A DNA stretch of 64,000 bases from Chloranthus sessilifolius (GCA_021018995.1 CM037592.1:77503301-77567300); one strand, 5' to 3'; positions 21,223 to 31,813 are shown, counted from the first letter of the stretch. Numbers and translations are program-made. Notes: generated from the sequence alone by a model not told the origin.

Positions 21223-22857
21223 TGTAGACACCCAAATTTGGCCCAAGGCCTGATCGAAACACCTTTCGAGAGAGGTGAAATTTTGAGCTTTTGATGACAT
21301 GTATGGAACCTTTAGGAACCCCCTAGAACCCTTAGGAACCTTTCCAAACCCTTAAGAATCACCCTAGATCCCTTAGGAACCTGACCCGAACCTTTAGAAA
21401 TCAATCCCGACCCTTAGAACCTGTTCAGAACCTAAACCTAACCTTATCAAGCAAATGGTTGAGGAGGGGTGCACCGAAACTAGCTACGACCCTCTACTAT
21501 GATCGAATCTTATACCATTGAAAAGAAAATGTCGTCAGCTTTTCAACGGTCCAAGAATCACCCCAATCGGAGGCATACATCAAAAGATATGGCAGACAGA
21601 ACTCGGAGGGCAGAAGTATAAATTCGTATGGACCCCCCTAGGGATTTGGCGCAACTAATAGTTGCGCTAGTTATAATTTTGCCTCGAACAATTATTAGTT
21701 GCGCCAGGCCAATTCTCCCAGATTTTAAGCCTGGCGCAACTATTAGTTGCGCCAAGGTTAAAGGTGGGGCCCACCCTCGCGAACCAACTTCCAGGCACTA
21801 TTTAAAACTGTTTTACTGTACATTTGCTTGGCGCAACTAATAGTTGCGCTAGGCATATGAACAGTAACCTTTGGATTTTGCCCTAAAAATTTTGATTGGG
21901 GTTTGACTTGTTTACCACCTTGACCTTTGGGGTGTGTTTTGCTAGTTCTGTTGTACCCATTCCCTACCTATTTGCGACCCTTCAAGTGGCTTAAGGCCTC
22001 ACCCCATCATCCACCATTGGAGGACCTTCTAACACATCTCAAGGCTCTAAAAACCCTAGGAATCCTTAGATATGAGATTACCTAATTGCTAAACCCATTT
22101 AGCTCTTAAGTGCTCTCCTAATCCACCCATTTCCTATAAATAGAACCCCCCTCCCCTTGGTTTAAGGGTTGAGAAATTTGCTTAAGAGAGAAAGAGCTCA
22201 AAGTGAGAAGTTCTTCATCCCTTTTGTGCACAATTTTCATCCAAACTCTAGAATCTTCCAACCTCATTTCAAGCTTATTCTTGCATCCAAAACCCTTAGC
22301 CTAGGTGTGTGTGATCCCCTAGCCTCCCTTCCCTACTTCTTAGCTTCAAGCCTTAGAGGTTAGAACCCCTCTTTCCACCATACAAGCCTTCAAGAGCTCA
22401 TCAAAGCAAGCCACGCAAGGCTCTCCTACGGTGCTACAAGGGCCCGAGGGCTTCGACTCTCCCCTTTCTTCTCCTATCTCTTTCTAGCTCCCTCCATCCT
22501 CCCATTTGTGTCGTTACGCCGCCGACTTTTCTATAGGAACGGAGGGGCACAAATAGGATTCTAACCGGCAAGAGAAAGCTATTTTCCTTTCTTTTGCTTT
22601 ATTTTATTTTTGGCCATAAGTAAAGACCGCGTTAAGCGAGTTGATCGGGTTCCTAACACCTTCCCGATCGATAATCGAAGCCCCTACCCAAGAGCCTTTG
22701 GTGTGGACCAGATTCAGAGTCATATTTTTAGCAGTTCAGTACTCATAAAAATGATATAGGTATCCTGAGACACCGTAAGCTCCGGGTGGCGACTGTATAT
22801 TTTTTGCAAGAGAGCGCATCGCCGCGACGGGATCATCAAAAATCCCACGGTTGCACA
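21223..22857 (+). repeat. 3' LTR of element A
   Basis: It starts TGTAGACACCC and ends GGTTGCACA, 1635 bp, homologous over its length to the LTRs of B at 44011 and 58973. It carries four palindrome copies (about 21646-21852), a TATA box TATAAATAG at 22135-22143 and then about 700 bp of R-U5. The polypurine tract precedes it. The 5' LTR of A is outside the window, so the age of A cannot be estimated from its own LTR pair. Confidence 0.85.
21646..21852 (+). promoter_or_regulatory. Palindrome cluster in U3 of the LTR of A
   Basis: Four copies begin near 21647, 21682, 21731 and 21829. The second has lost its left arm (CCTCGAACAATTA). Intervals are about 36, 48 and 98 bp, the last being two pitches. 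The TATA box is about 280 bp further downstream, unlike the antisense promoters where it is adjacent. Confidence 0.7.
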
Positions 22858-23559
22858 CAAGCTCAGAGGTTGTCTGTAGATTGGGTAGTCTAGGTTGGGC
22901 ATTCTAAGTCCTAATGTGTCTGAACCAATGATTCTGTGCAGTGGAGTATGAGCTTGATCTAATTCTGCGCAGTGGTGCATGCGCTTGATTGCAGGTTCAA
23001 GCGGTCTTAGGAGTTAAAGGTCGGGTTCAAATGTAATTTATGTGCGGGTGATGGGGCGCCTAATCAACTTTTTTTTGGTTTCTTGATATTTTCTTTTTTT
23101 TGGTAGTTTATTTTTATTATTTTTTATTTCTTTTGAAGTAAGAGGTTTTACTTTGTGAAATAAAGGTTTTTTTTTTTAAATAAAGAGGTTTTGAGATTTT
23201 AAAATTTTAGGGATTTTAACTTAAAATCAATTCAGTGGTAAAACGGTAGAAAACGTGGCTTTAGAGACGTCGATGAGCAGATCCACTGGTATGAGATTTG
23301 TAGACCCGACCGTTATTGTGGTTGTCAAGACGACACTTGGCATGCCAGATACTATATCTAACCTTTTCGACGAATACTGATGATTGTCTCTTATGGGAGG
23401 GCTACAGTGATTCACGAGTCGAGAGAGACGAGTTTTAAAAATATTTGATTTAATCATAGCTAACTATATTTATGGGCAATATCGAGTAATTAAAAAAAGG
23501 AGTAATACTTACCTGGGATGATACTTACCTGGGTTGCACGCAGCTTGTACGGTTCGTGG
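22858..23559 (-). other. Left part of element C (or unknown flank), non-coding
   Basis: Immediately right of the LTR of A there is no similarity to A or B. I see a near repeat of TGTGCAGTGGAGTATGAGCTTGATC with GCGCAGTGGTGCATGCGCTTGATT at 22933-22987, a T-rich stretch 23075-23220, and no coding frame. I assign it to element C by position only; the left LTR of C is not recognised here. Confidence 0.3.
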
Positions 23560-24370
23560 TGGTGTTGTAGTGTCGCGATGAGACTTTATGGCTATTATTG
23601 TGATGCAGTGCTCCAGATGTGATATCGCGATGTGACTTTAGAGATTTCTCCTCTTCGGGTCTGCTATGGCAGGGCTTGGCGGTTGTGATACAATGTCTTG
23701 GGATAAATGATGTCGCGATGGGACCTGGGGATTAATTCGAGAAAGGGAGAGAGAGAGTTCGTTTCCTTAGCGATGGGACATGGCTGAGTCTTCCCAATCT
23801 TCGTCATACGGCGTGGCATGCGTTGTCTGAGCCTTCTTTTGTCTTTAGATAGTGAGGTTTGCGATGGGATGTCGGCTGGACGTAGTTAGCGATGGGACAT
23901 TGGTAATATGTTATTTGCGCGATGGAACGTTGTTGTCTTTCTTTGGTGGATCTTGGGTTACAAAAGAAATTGCGTCGTGGTTGTGTTGTGATTGACTTCA
24001 TCTTTAGGCAGTTTGTTTTTGACTTTTCGCGATAGGTCATGAGGGTATGGTTAGTTTATTCTGATGGGACTGGGTACTGAGGTGGTATTGCATATGTGCA
24101 CGTTATTGCAATGGGGTCTTCCTTCTTTGGTGGGGTCATGAGAGCGTTGCAGTAAGGGGCGTGTGTCCTACCGTGACGGGACTAAGGGATGATTAACGCT
24201 ATAGGACGGTGAGTATGTCCTTTTTTTTTTGGGATAGACTATGAGGGCACGCGATGGGATAAAATGGTGTGATTGCGATGTGATAAAAGAATCTTGGCCA
24301 CGATAGGACAAAAGGGTCTTGACCAAGATGGGATACAAAGGTGTAAGGGTGTATATTTCATCCAAGGTTA
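23560..24370. repeat. Degenerate interspersed repeat, consensus GCGATGGGAC
   Basis: About 16 copies of a short motif are scattered at irregular 25-90 bp intervals: TCGCGATGAGAC, TCGCGATGTGAC, TCGCGATGGGAC, TAGCGATGGGAC, TGCGATGGGAT, GCGCGATGGAAC, CGCGATAGGTC, CTGATGGGAC, CCGTGACGGGAC, CCACGATAGGAC and others. Spacer sequences are not alike. No ORF explains it. It leads directly into the antisense promoter-like region of element C. Confidence 0.6.
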
Positions 24371-24399
24371 GGTATTGCACGCCCATTTTTGGTTGCTTA

Positions 24400-24770
24400 A
24401 TACGATTGCATGCCCTTTTTCAGGCATGCGATCTCATACTTAAGGGGTCATTTACGCGCATGTATGTGTGCGTGAAATTGGATTACGCGCTATAATCCTT
24501 GCGCGTGATTGAAGCGTCACCTAGTCAGCGTACAGTCAGTGTACAGGTGACCTTTCGTATTGTGCATTTACAGTGCGTCGTTTAATTGGTTTACACGGTC
24601 TATGGACTGCACGCGATAGGAGCATTGCGCGGATGGCGCGGGCGATGGTTTAATTGCGCGCTTAGGTCAGAGCGCATATTTCGGATTGCGCGCCATGTTA
24701 GTGGCACGTGATCTAATTAAGCGCACGTGTTCAGGCGCGTGATTAAGTCTGTACTCTATATAAGCAACAG
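24400..24770 (+). promoter_or_regulatory. Promoter-like region 1 antisense to element C
   Basis: Degenerate inverted repeats built on GATTRCGCGC and GCGCGTGATT are clustered here (for example GATTACGCGC at about 24482 with TGCGCGTGATTG at about 24500, and GATTGCGCGCC with GGCACGTGATC near 24675-24712). They are followed by a TATA box (CTATATAAGC at about 24757). The sequence after the TATA box resembles that after the TATA box at 27471, including TCTCTGATT and TCGTTTCTTCC, so the two regions are paralogous promoters. Confidence 0.5.
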
Positions 24771-25300
24771 AGCTTCATTTGTTTTTCATTCTCTGATTTA
24801 GTCTCGAGTTTTAACCTTTTTTTGTATATCTTGTGTTCTAAAATTCGTATTTTAGTGATATCGAGTGATCTAATCGTCCGATTGGGATGTCGTTTCTTCC
24901 TATGTTTGTTATTTCGTGTGATCTCCATCCTAAAGCGGTGCTCGTGGACGGTGTTATTCTGAGAATGGGTGGTATTGGGAATAAGTGAGCTTTTCTTCAC
25001 ATCGATCCTTTTTAAGGAACAGTGAAGGCAGTGTTGAAGCGGCGGCAGTGGAGGAGGCGAAGATAGCGGAAGAGAAGGAGTAAAAAGTGGGGGGATGTGT
25101 CTCCCAACCGATGCTCCCTGAAGTCTCTGATCGGATGCTCCGAGCGAAATCTGCTCCTCTCTTCGTCTCAGTTTTGGACCCAGTCTTCGTTTTGGGTTGT
25201 AAGTTAAAGTTTTAGGTTTTCATTTTGGGTTATAAATTCAGGAGGTATGCCTCCGGTGATACTTGTAAAATTTTAAATTATAAATTAAGGGGCATTTCTT
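24771..25300 (+). pseudogene. Remnant of antisense transcription unit 1 of element C
   Basis: Downstream of the TATA box comes a leader like that of the PMD gene of C, then a short coding end rich in Ala, Glu and Lys (EEAKIAEEKE, stop TAA near 25081), then a 3' untranslated stretch ending with a hairpin at 25241-25254. The middle of the gene seems deleted, leaving 5' leader and coiled-coil C-terminus. Which protein it encoded cannot be said. Confidence 0.4.
25241..25254 (+). other. 3'-end hairpin, copy 1
   Basis: Stem GGAGG/CCTCC with loop TATG, preceded by TAAATTCA and followed by GGTGATACTTGTAAA. Two further copies follow antisense units at 26478 and 31579 with different but pairing stems. 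Confidence 0.6.
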
Positions 25301-26090
25301 TTGTTCTTATTACGTTTGTTTATTTATTTAATTTTATTAACGGATTAGTTGGATTTATCTGATTGGTTTAACTTAGTTTTGGTTTAGCTTAGAGTTTTTA
25401 GGACTTATTTATTCAGGGACCATCCCGATGTTAATTCATCTTATTGAGCCTGGTTTAGAGAATTTATTTGGTTCTAGTTGATTGATTGGGGGCATTTTTT
25501 TCAAACCGGTCAGGGTCTCATCCTAGAGAATTGTGTTATTTTTTATTATTATTTAATTTAAAGTTTTTGTTGGTTTAAGGTTTGATTTTTAACTTGAGTT
25601 TTATCTTTTGTTTAATTCAATATGAGGTTGAAAAAGTGTGAGTTTTTAAAGGTTCTAGATGGGTGTTAAATGTCTAAATCTTATTGGTTTATCCATTTTC
25701 TTAGGATTTGTGTCTCTTAAAGGGGTTAAGTGTTGTGTAATCATTGGTTCATGTATGTTTGCCACGGATGGTGGTCTTTCAGGGGGGTATGCGTTTAGTC
25801 TAGATTAGATTAGATTAGAAAGGTTTAAAGATGCAACACTTGTCATTCTATGGTCTAAGGAGTGTAGTTTATAAATGTGTGAGCCAGAAGTTTTGGGCTC
25901 TTGTTTCTTTTTTTTTTTAAGTTTAGGATTGAAAGTTTTGAGGCATTCTTTTTTAGGGTATTTTTTTTATTAATTAATTAATGTCTTTTCTTCCCTTCTC
26001 TTTTGTATCTCGGATGTTGGGTCTGAAGAATTGTGTTTATTGTGTGGGCTCTTGAGAATGAATGGGATTGGAAATGCAAGGTAGCGGTCG
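25301..26090 (+). other. A/T-rich spacer in element C
   Basis: No coding frame. T-rich on the + strand, with repeated short words (TTTATTTATTTAATTTTATTAA, written here only as T/A-rich repeats) and blocks of the type GGGGCATTTTTTT. Composition is like that of 26500-27100, and I read the two as 3' flanks of duplicated units. Confidence 0.35.
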
Positions 26091-26500
26091 AATTGCTATC
26101 ATGCTAAGGGAAGAGATGGAGGAGAAAAAGATGGTAGAAAGGAAAGTCAAGGAAGAGTCAGGGACAGAATTCTCGTGACTGATGCCTATTTTTTCTCGGT
26201 AGGCCTTGCGAATTTAGCGTTAGTTGCTCCTCCTTTTTAGTGTTTCCAAGGCGGGCTCCTAAGGGTGGATCTTGCAGGTCCTGGGTGGTTTTCCGTGAGC
26301 CACTCTTTCTTTTCTATCGGCTCGGGACAAGGGAAAGAGGATATTACGGCTAGAGTTCGTTCAGGGCGCCTCCTTTCTCCGGGTTTCTTCGATATTTCTA
26401 GTTTTCCGAATGAATCCGAATTCAGGGATTGCCTGAATGTGCAGATTTTAAGCTTCTTGTTTTAAGTTGTATATTCAGAGGGTATGCCCTCAGTATGTTT
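26091..26500 (+). pseudogene. Remnant of antisense transcription unit 2 of element C (3' end only)
   Basis: A short charged helical segment (MLREEMEEKKMVERKVKEES, stop TGA at about 26176) is followed by about 300 bases of 3' untranslated sequence ending in the hairpin at 26478-26491. It has the same build as the end of unit 1 (coiled coil, stop, 3' region, hairpin). No 5' part can be seen. Confidence 0.35.
26478..26491 (+). other. 3'-end hairpin, copy 2
   Basis: Stem GAGGG/CCCTC with loop TATG, preceded by TATATTCA and followed by AGTATGTTTTGTAA. Relative to copy 1, both sides of the stem have changed while pairing and loop were kept. Confidence 0.6.
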
Positions 26501-27099
26501 TGTAATTATTTAATTATTTATTAAGATTATGATTTTAAATTCTTTTATAAATTCCAATTTAGTTTATTTTATGGCTTATTTGATTTATTTGGAGTGTGAG
26601 ATTTATTTATTTAATTTATTTATTCTGGATTGGGGCATGTTAGGAGTATTTTTTTGTTTTGATTTAGTCTAGGGTAATCAGAGTGTATAAATGATGGGGA
26701 CATTTTTTTGGTCTTAGTGTATATATAAAAAAAAAAGAAAAGGGGACATTTTTTGGTTGTTTTAATTTAATATCAATTGGGGTTGTGTATGATATGGGGG
26801 CATTCTCGTTTTTTTTTAGTTTTAGATCGGCGTTAGTTGAGGCAAAATTTTAGCTTTAGTTTTAGTTTGGGGCAAGTCTCCTTTTTTTTTTAAAGCTTTG
26901 GTTGGGGTGTGCGAACGGTGTCAGGTCATTTTTTTCGTTCCTCTTTTTTTTTCGGGCATATATTTTCCAAGTTAGGGGTGTCCTTGGATCAGTCTTGATA
27001 AGGGCACGGTTTGGACTGATAATTAGTGTCAGGAATCTCCTAGTTTTAGGTCTGTGAAAGTACAGTTTTATATATGTATATTTTTTATTTTCTAGGGAA
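26501..27099 (+). other. A/T-rich spacer in element C
   Basis: No ORF of interest. Runs of T and blocks GGGGACATTTTTT recur at about 26695 and 26740. I see no promoter or RNA gene before the G/C-rich promoter-like region at 27100. Confidence 0.4.
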
Positions 27100-27480
27100 T
27101 TGCGCGCTTTATTATGGGCATTTAAATGAATTACATGCCAGTCTTAAAGCGGTATTCCAAGGCATTAAAAGGTTATTAAGCGTTAATATTCGGTCGTTTA
27201 ATCGAATTAAACGCAGGGTGAGCGGCGCTTGATTAGGGCGGTGGTGGTTATTGTGGAAGTGACTGTTGGCATTCGCGCGCGCTTGTAAGGGTGATTGATG
27301 TGATTATGCGCTTGGAAGGTGACGCGCAACCAAGTGGTCGGGTTAGTTTGAGCGGGCGACGATTAGATTGCGCACTCTAGATAGGTCATGTAATCTGAAT
27401 TATGTGCTACCAAGGTGGCGCGTGATTGGTTTGGGCTCCAGGATTTAAGCGCGCGCGATTTGACTATTCCTTATAAATGG
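27100..27480 (+). promoter_or_regulatory. Promoter-like region of the antisense PMD gene of element C
   Basis: Several degenerate inverted repeats: AATTATGTGCTACC facing GGTGGCGCGTGATT at about 27400-27430; GATTATGCGCTT facing GACGCGCAACC near 27302-27332; CGTTTAAT facing ATTAAACG near 27202-27221. A TATA box (CTTATAAATGG) lies at about 27469-27479, about 175 bp before the ATG at 27651. It parallels region 24400-24770 and has the same logic as the palindrome promoters of A, with a different motif. Confidence 0.5.
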
Positions 27481-27650
27481 CTTAAAATTTCTCATTTTTG
27501 TCGCGCGATCCATTTTAGTCTCTGATTCTCTGGTTTTCTTGTTTCTGTGCACTTTGATTTTTGTGTTTTCGTGATATCTTGTGATCCGGTTGTCTGTTTC
27601 AGACGTCGTTTCTTCCGTTCTCTTTAGTTTCTCGAGCTCTTCGTTCTAGG

Positions 27651-30600
27651 ATGGAGTCTGAGGGTGGTGGTAGACATGATCTTACTATTTTTGAGTTGGA
27701 GAGGATGCTAAGGGTGGAGATAGGTGAGATGTCCAAGGCCCGGACCGATGTTGTCGTGGAGGCAGATGTTAGGGAGGTAGTTGGAGAGGAGGTACCGGAG
27801 GTTTACCAATCAGTGGTCAGCGAGGAGGCCCTCGAGATTGACCAAGGGGTTGTTGAGGGTGAGGGTGAGAGAGTCGAGGGTGAGATACCTACGTGTGATG
27901 GAGCGGAGGGTGCAGCTACGGAGCACCAGGGTGCGGCTGCGGAGCATCCGGATCGCAGGCACTTCCCGCTGGAGGATTTCTTTGCTCTAGGCCGGGTAAG
28001 CACTCATGAGCAATAGTTCTTCCATTTTCTTAGTGACTTAGGTTATGACATAGGCTTATTAGGATTTGGAACCCCTCTAATTTATGTCAAACCTGCATTA
28101 CTGATTGATTGTGTGTTTACTCATGCATTATGATTATACCTAGGGGAAGGTTATGCTTCTACTCAGTTGTTCTTATCATGTTTTGCGTGTTTTTTGTGAA
28201 TTTTCATTGTGTCTGGAGCATATTTGACTTCGCTTTTAGTTTTTTTTTTTTTTTAATTCATTTGCCTTTCGTCATAATTATGTGTTAGTTTTACTATTAT
28301 TGTTCGTGTTTTGTTTAATAGGAGCCCCCGCAGCTGGCTATCAGCTTGGCATGGGCCGAGTTTCATGCTTGGTATTGTGCCTTGTCGGAGTTTTAGCAGG
28401 CGCGGTTAGTGTCTTTCGGTTTCAGACCGATCCTAAAGTTGGAGCCCTTTTAGGTTGATCGTGGCCTGATTGCAGCAATCTTTGAGAGGTGGAGGGAGGA
28501 GCATCAGGCGCTTCTGTTTCTAGTTGGGATAATATTACCGATTCCAGAGGACTGGGTGAGCCGATCATGGGGCAGATGGCAGGGCATTATTTAGAGAGGT
28601 GTGAAGAGATCTTGGGTGTGTCGTATAGGTCGAGCGGCTTGGGGCCAAGCATAGTTCGAGTCACTTGGTTTTTCGATACATTTGTGAGTGGCTTCCTCCC
28701 TCCGAGGCACCATTCGGAGGCGAAGGCAACTTATGAGGTGCGTTATGCAGTAGTGGTTGGTCGGGAGCCCGTGGTGGAGCCCGAGGTAGCTGCGGATAGG
28801 GTGCTCTGAGCATTTTTTATGCATTTCCTCAGTTCCATAATTTTCTCTTCTTCGACTCGGGGATGCGTCACCGGGTTATTTTTATGGTACTTGGGGATCT
28901 GGATCGAGTCCCTACCTATGCATGGAGTGTGGCCACGTTGGCGCATCTCTCTGACCAGCTTTACCGTCGGGGATAAGGTGTCGCATCGATCGAGGGTTTC
29001 CTTCCGTTCATCCAGGTGAGTTTTTTTAATTAATTAGCATTGTGATGTCTTTAGTTTGGTTAATTTTTGGCCGTTTAATGGTAAACATTTTTCCTCGTGT
29101 GTCGCTGTTATTGTTGTTACTTTCCTTTCAGTTTTGGGCGTATGATCATTTTGCTTTCCTTCGTTCGGGGGTTCCGTTGAAGGTGAAGTTTACGTTTCTG
29201 TGGATGCACGTGTGGAGGGAGGAGTTGAGTGGTCACCGTTGGTCTTCAGATCTTCAAACCGCGCGAGGCCTCTTTGAGGATATGCATGCAGGGCAGGTAT
29301 AGATTGTCATGCGTACACTTCTTTTTATTTTAGTGTTTTAGAATCTGAGTCTTCATTGAGAGGTCGGCTCGTTTGTAGGTGATTTGGAGGCCCTACGAGG
29401 ATGAGGAGGATGTAGACGTGCCAGTGATTCAGTATGGCCGGCCCTTCTTCGATGTGGACATATGGGTCCACTGCTTTGAGAGGGTGGAGCGAATCCACAC
29501 TTCTCGCATGGTACGACAGCTGGGGCTCGCTCAGGGAGTCCCTCTAGATATTCACTATATAGTGGCGAAGAGGATGACCAGCCCTCCTTGCTGGAATTTC
29601 GCGGCATGGATGGCTCTTCAGATAGTAGATTTTAGAGCTTGGGGGACTAGAATTAGAGGGGTGCGCGACAAGGCGGACGCCTGAGAGTACGCGCGGTGGT
29701 TTAGTGCATTGGGTGGCGGGCGCCTCTTCATACATCCCTTCCATGGGAGCGGCTCTTTCGCGATCGGAGGGCCGGAGTCAGCATCGGCTTTAAGGGAGAG
29801 GTTGGCTGCATTGGAGCAAATCCATCTTACTGCAAGCGTGTGAGGGGCATTAGACGCTCTCCACAGGGCGATGGAGTGGATGGGGTGTGCTCGTCCGGAT
29901 GAGGATATGCTGCAGTCTTTAGCCTCCTCGGTTGCTCAGGCTAGGGCAGTGGAAGATGAGTTAGGGATTCAGTCGCGGAGGCTAGATGGCTCCTGGTGAG
30001 TTAATTTGTAGTCTTTTTTTATTATTATTATGTGGACTTAGTTTTTTGGTCGTTCTGACATGGTTGTGGTGTCTCATTTTATTTTGTCTTGAATAGTCTG
30101 AGAAGGAGGGTGAGGTCGCCCGTCAGGCGGCACTACTGGATGTTTATCGCAGTCAACAGCTAGCTGACTAGGAGATAGCGGCCAGTCTACGATATGAGAT
30201 TGACTGATTGGTAAGTGTCTTCACAAGTATGGTTCTGCTTAGCTGTTAGCATTTGGAGCTTGTCGACTGATATGTTTATTATTATTTGTAGAGAGCCGAG
30301 CTGGCTGTCGGAGGTCTTGTTTCAGCATTTGATCCGTCTTCAGTTGCTTCCTCTAGTCGGGAGGATCCAGCGATGGCTCAGCTTCGGGTTGAGCTAGATC
30401 ATTAGGTAAGTTCCGTTCAATTTATTATATTGTTTGCGTCATTATGTTAGTTTGTTGGGTGTTGTTGTTTTGCTTTCTTAGTAGTTTACTAATATCATGT
30501 GGTATCTCAACGTCAGGTTGCCGAGGATCTTTAGATGAGGGAGGCGACTGCTGCCTCTCTATGTCCGGAGAGTCACGTAAAGTTTCTTTTGAGGTGGTAT

Positions 30601-31507
30601 AATTCTGTTTCGGTTATTCCATCTTTATCTTGTTCTAACATCTCTTGTGTTGGATTATTTGGTTCTTTATAGGCTATTTCAGATTCTGCTCCTGAGGCTC
30701 CCCCTCAGGAGTCTATTCCTATCCCTACTCAGGTATGTTTTAGTTATTGTGTTTGTAGTTTATTTGTCATTATAGTATTTTGATGTATTTGTCTATTTCT
30801 ATTACAGCCGCCTATGTCTGTTGTCCCTCTTGTGCCTTCTGCAGATCCGGTGACCGCTGAGACAGTTGAGCGACTCCTGGGGGAGAGGCTAGACCTAGTA
30901 TGGTTCTTTCCTTTTTCAAAGCTTCTTATTTTGTCCATGTATATATTCGTTTTTAGTTTTTTTTTGTTTGAATTTTGGAGGAGGCGCGTCACAGAACGCA
31001 GCAGTGCTAGCACTCGAGAGACGAGTCCTTGGGGAGACACGGAGTCAGATTGACTTATTTGTCGAGATGATGGCCACTCAGATGACTCATATTGAGGGAT
31101 TAGAGGTGGCTCGTCGGACGATGCAGGCGGAGATGCAAGCATCCCTGGATCAGCTATAGTACCGTCTGTTGAGGAGTGAGCGAGGGATATATAGACTATC
31201 TCATCAACTTGGTTGATCGGATTCGAGGGCGACGGGTTCTTCGGCTGGATAGTCTCATTGCACATAGCATGATCGTGCCAGGGGTGATGCTCGAGAAGAT
31301 CCAGTGGTTCATGAGGTTCTAGTGAGGTATCCTCCTCGTTCTCGATTGAGGCGGTTTGTCAGCCAGACGAGTGAGGGAGGATCTGTGGCAGGGCCTCGTC
31401 ACTTAGAGGTTCCGCCGAATCCGGGTGTCGGGATCATATTTTCGGAGGACCAGGCCACAGACCTCCGAGCTAATAATACTGGGGACAGTAGTGCTCGACC
31501 ATCCTAA
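27651..31507 (+). pseudogene. Antisense plant mobile domain (PMD) gene of element C, about 10 exons
   Basis: Transcribed opposite to element C, just beyond its pol. Likely exons: 27651-27995, 28322-29015, 29132-29296, 29379-29995, 30097-30210, 30292-30405, 30517-30576, 30673-30732, 30808-30897, about 30980-31507. Donors are mostly GTAAG, GTGAG or GTATx and acceptors T-rich-AG. Exon 2 holds PMD blocks: LVGIILPIPEDWVS, YLERCEEILGV and VLGDLDRVPTYAWSVATLAH, the counterpart of the LLxDLDxxGxYAWGxAxLAYLY block. Exon 3 (YDHFAFLRSG) has the same length, 165 nt, as exon 3 of the PMD in A. Exon 1 is acidic; the tail is coiled coil (MQAEMQASLDQL). Stops within exon 2 (EFxQARL, EPFxVDR), a frameshift near 28810, and stops after 31159 show it is dead. 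Confidence 0.65.
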
Positions 31508-31578
31508 TGGCAGCGTAGGGAGTAGGGGTGTATGTGTGCTTATGTATCTATAACATGTATGTTGTTGTATATATTGGG

Positions 31579-31589
31579 GGGGTGTCCCC
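31579..31589 (+). other. 3'-end hairpin, copy 3, after the PMD gene of C
   Basis: Stem GGGG/CCCC with loop TGT, preceded by GTATATATTG and followed by AGTGATAGGTGTAAAAAG, 72 bases after the last stop codon of the PMD gene. It is the same cassette as at 25241 and 26478. Confidence 0.6.
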
Positions 31590-31705
31590 AGTGATAGGTG
31601 TAAAAAGAAATGAAAAGATTTGGAATTTATAGATATAATGAGATTCTGGGTTTAGATGTACCTGATTGGCTCCTTTTCCTTTTAGTTACCTCTTGCGTCT
31701 ACTTT

Positions 31706-31813
31706 TACTTTCAATTTCTTTGGCACCGTCAACCGTCATTGGGACTTGGACGCTTACTAAGCTGGCCCAATGATGGTTGAAGGTTGCTTGCGTATCTACA
31801 CATATGAAAGTAA
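31706..31813. repeat. Long interrupted inverted repeat
   Basis: CAACCGTCATTGGG pairs with CCCAATGATGGTTG about 20 bases later (one mismatch), and further out TTACTTTCA pairs with TGAAAGTAA. The region lies between the 3' end of the antisense PMD gene and the 3' end of pol of C, where convergent transcripts would overlap. Confidence 0.5.

Larger units (their letters stand above)
1..22857 (+). mobile_element. Element A: Tat/Ogre-like Ty3/gypsy retrotransposon, 5' end outside window
   Basis: The order seen is proline-rich ORF, gag, aspartic protease, G-patch-like linker, RT, RNase H, second RNase H, integrase, long non-coding and antisense gene region, polypurine tract, 3' LTR. The second RNase H between the pol RNase H and the integrase is the hallmark of the Tat lineage; a pol intron before the RT is known from Ogre elements of that lineage. 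Position 1 corresponds to about 46864 of element B, so roughly 1.2 kb of leader plus the 5' LTR of A lie left of the window. Compared with B, A has about 9 kb more between pol and the 3' LTR, holding two antisense genes and a probable inserted element. Every reading frame is broken, so A is not autonomous now. Confidence 0.85.

Noticed and set aside
24771-25081. Unit 1 of element C as a full gene
   Set aside because: Only a leader-like stretch and a short charged C-terminus remain; no open frame of more than about 20 meaningful codons could be read.
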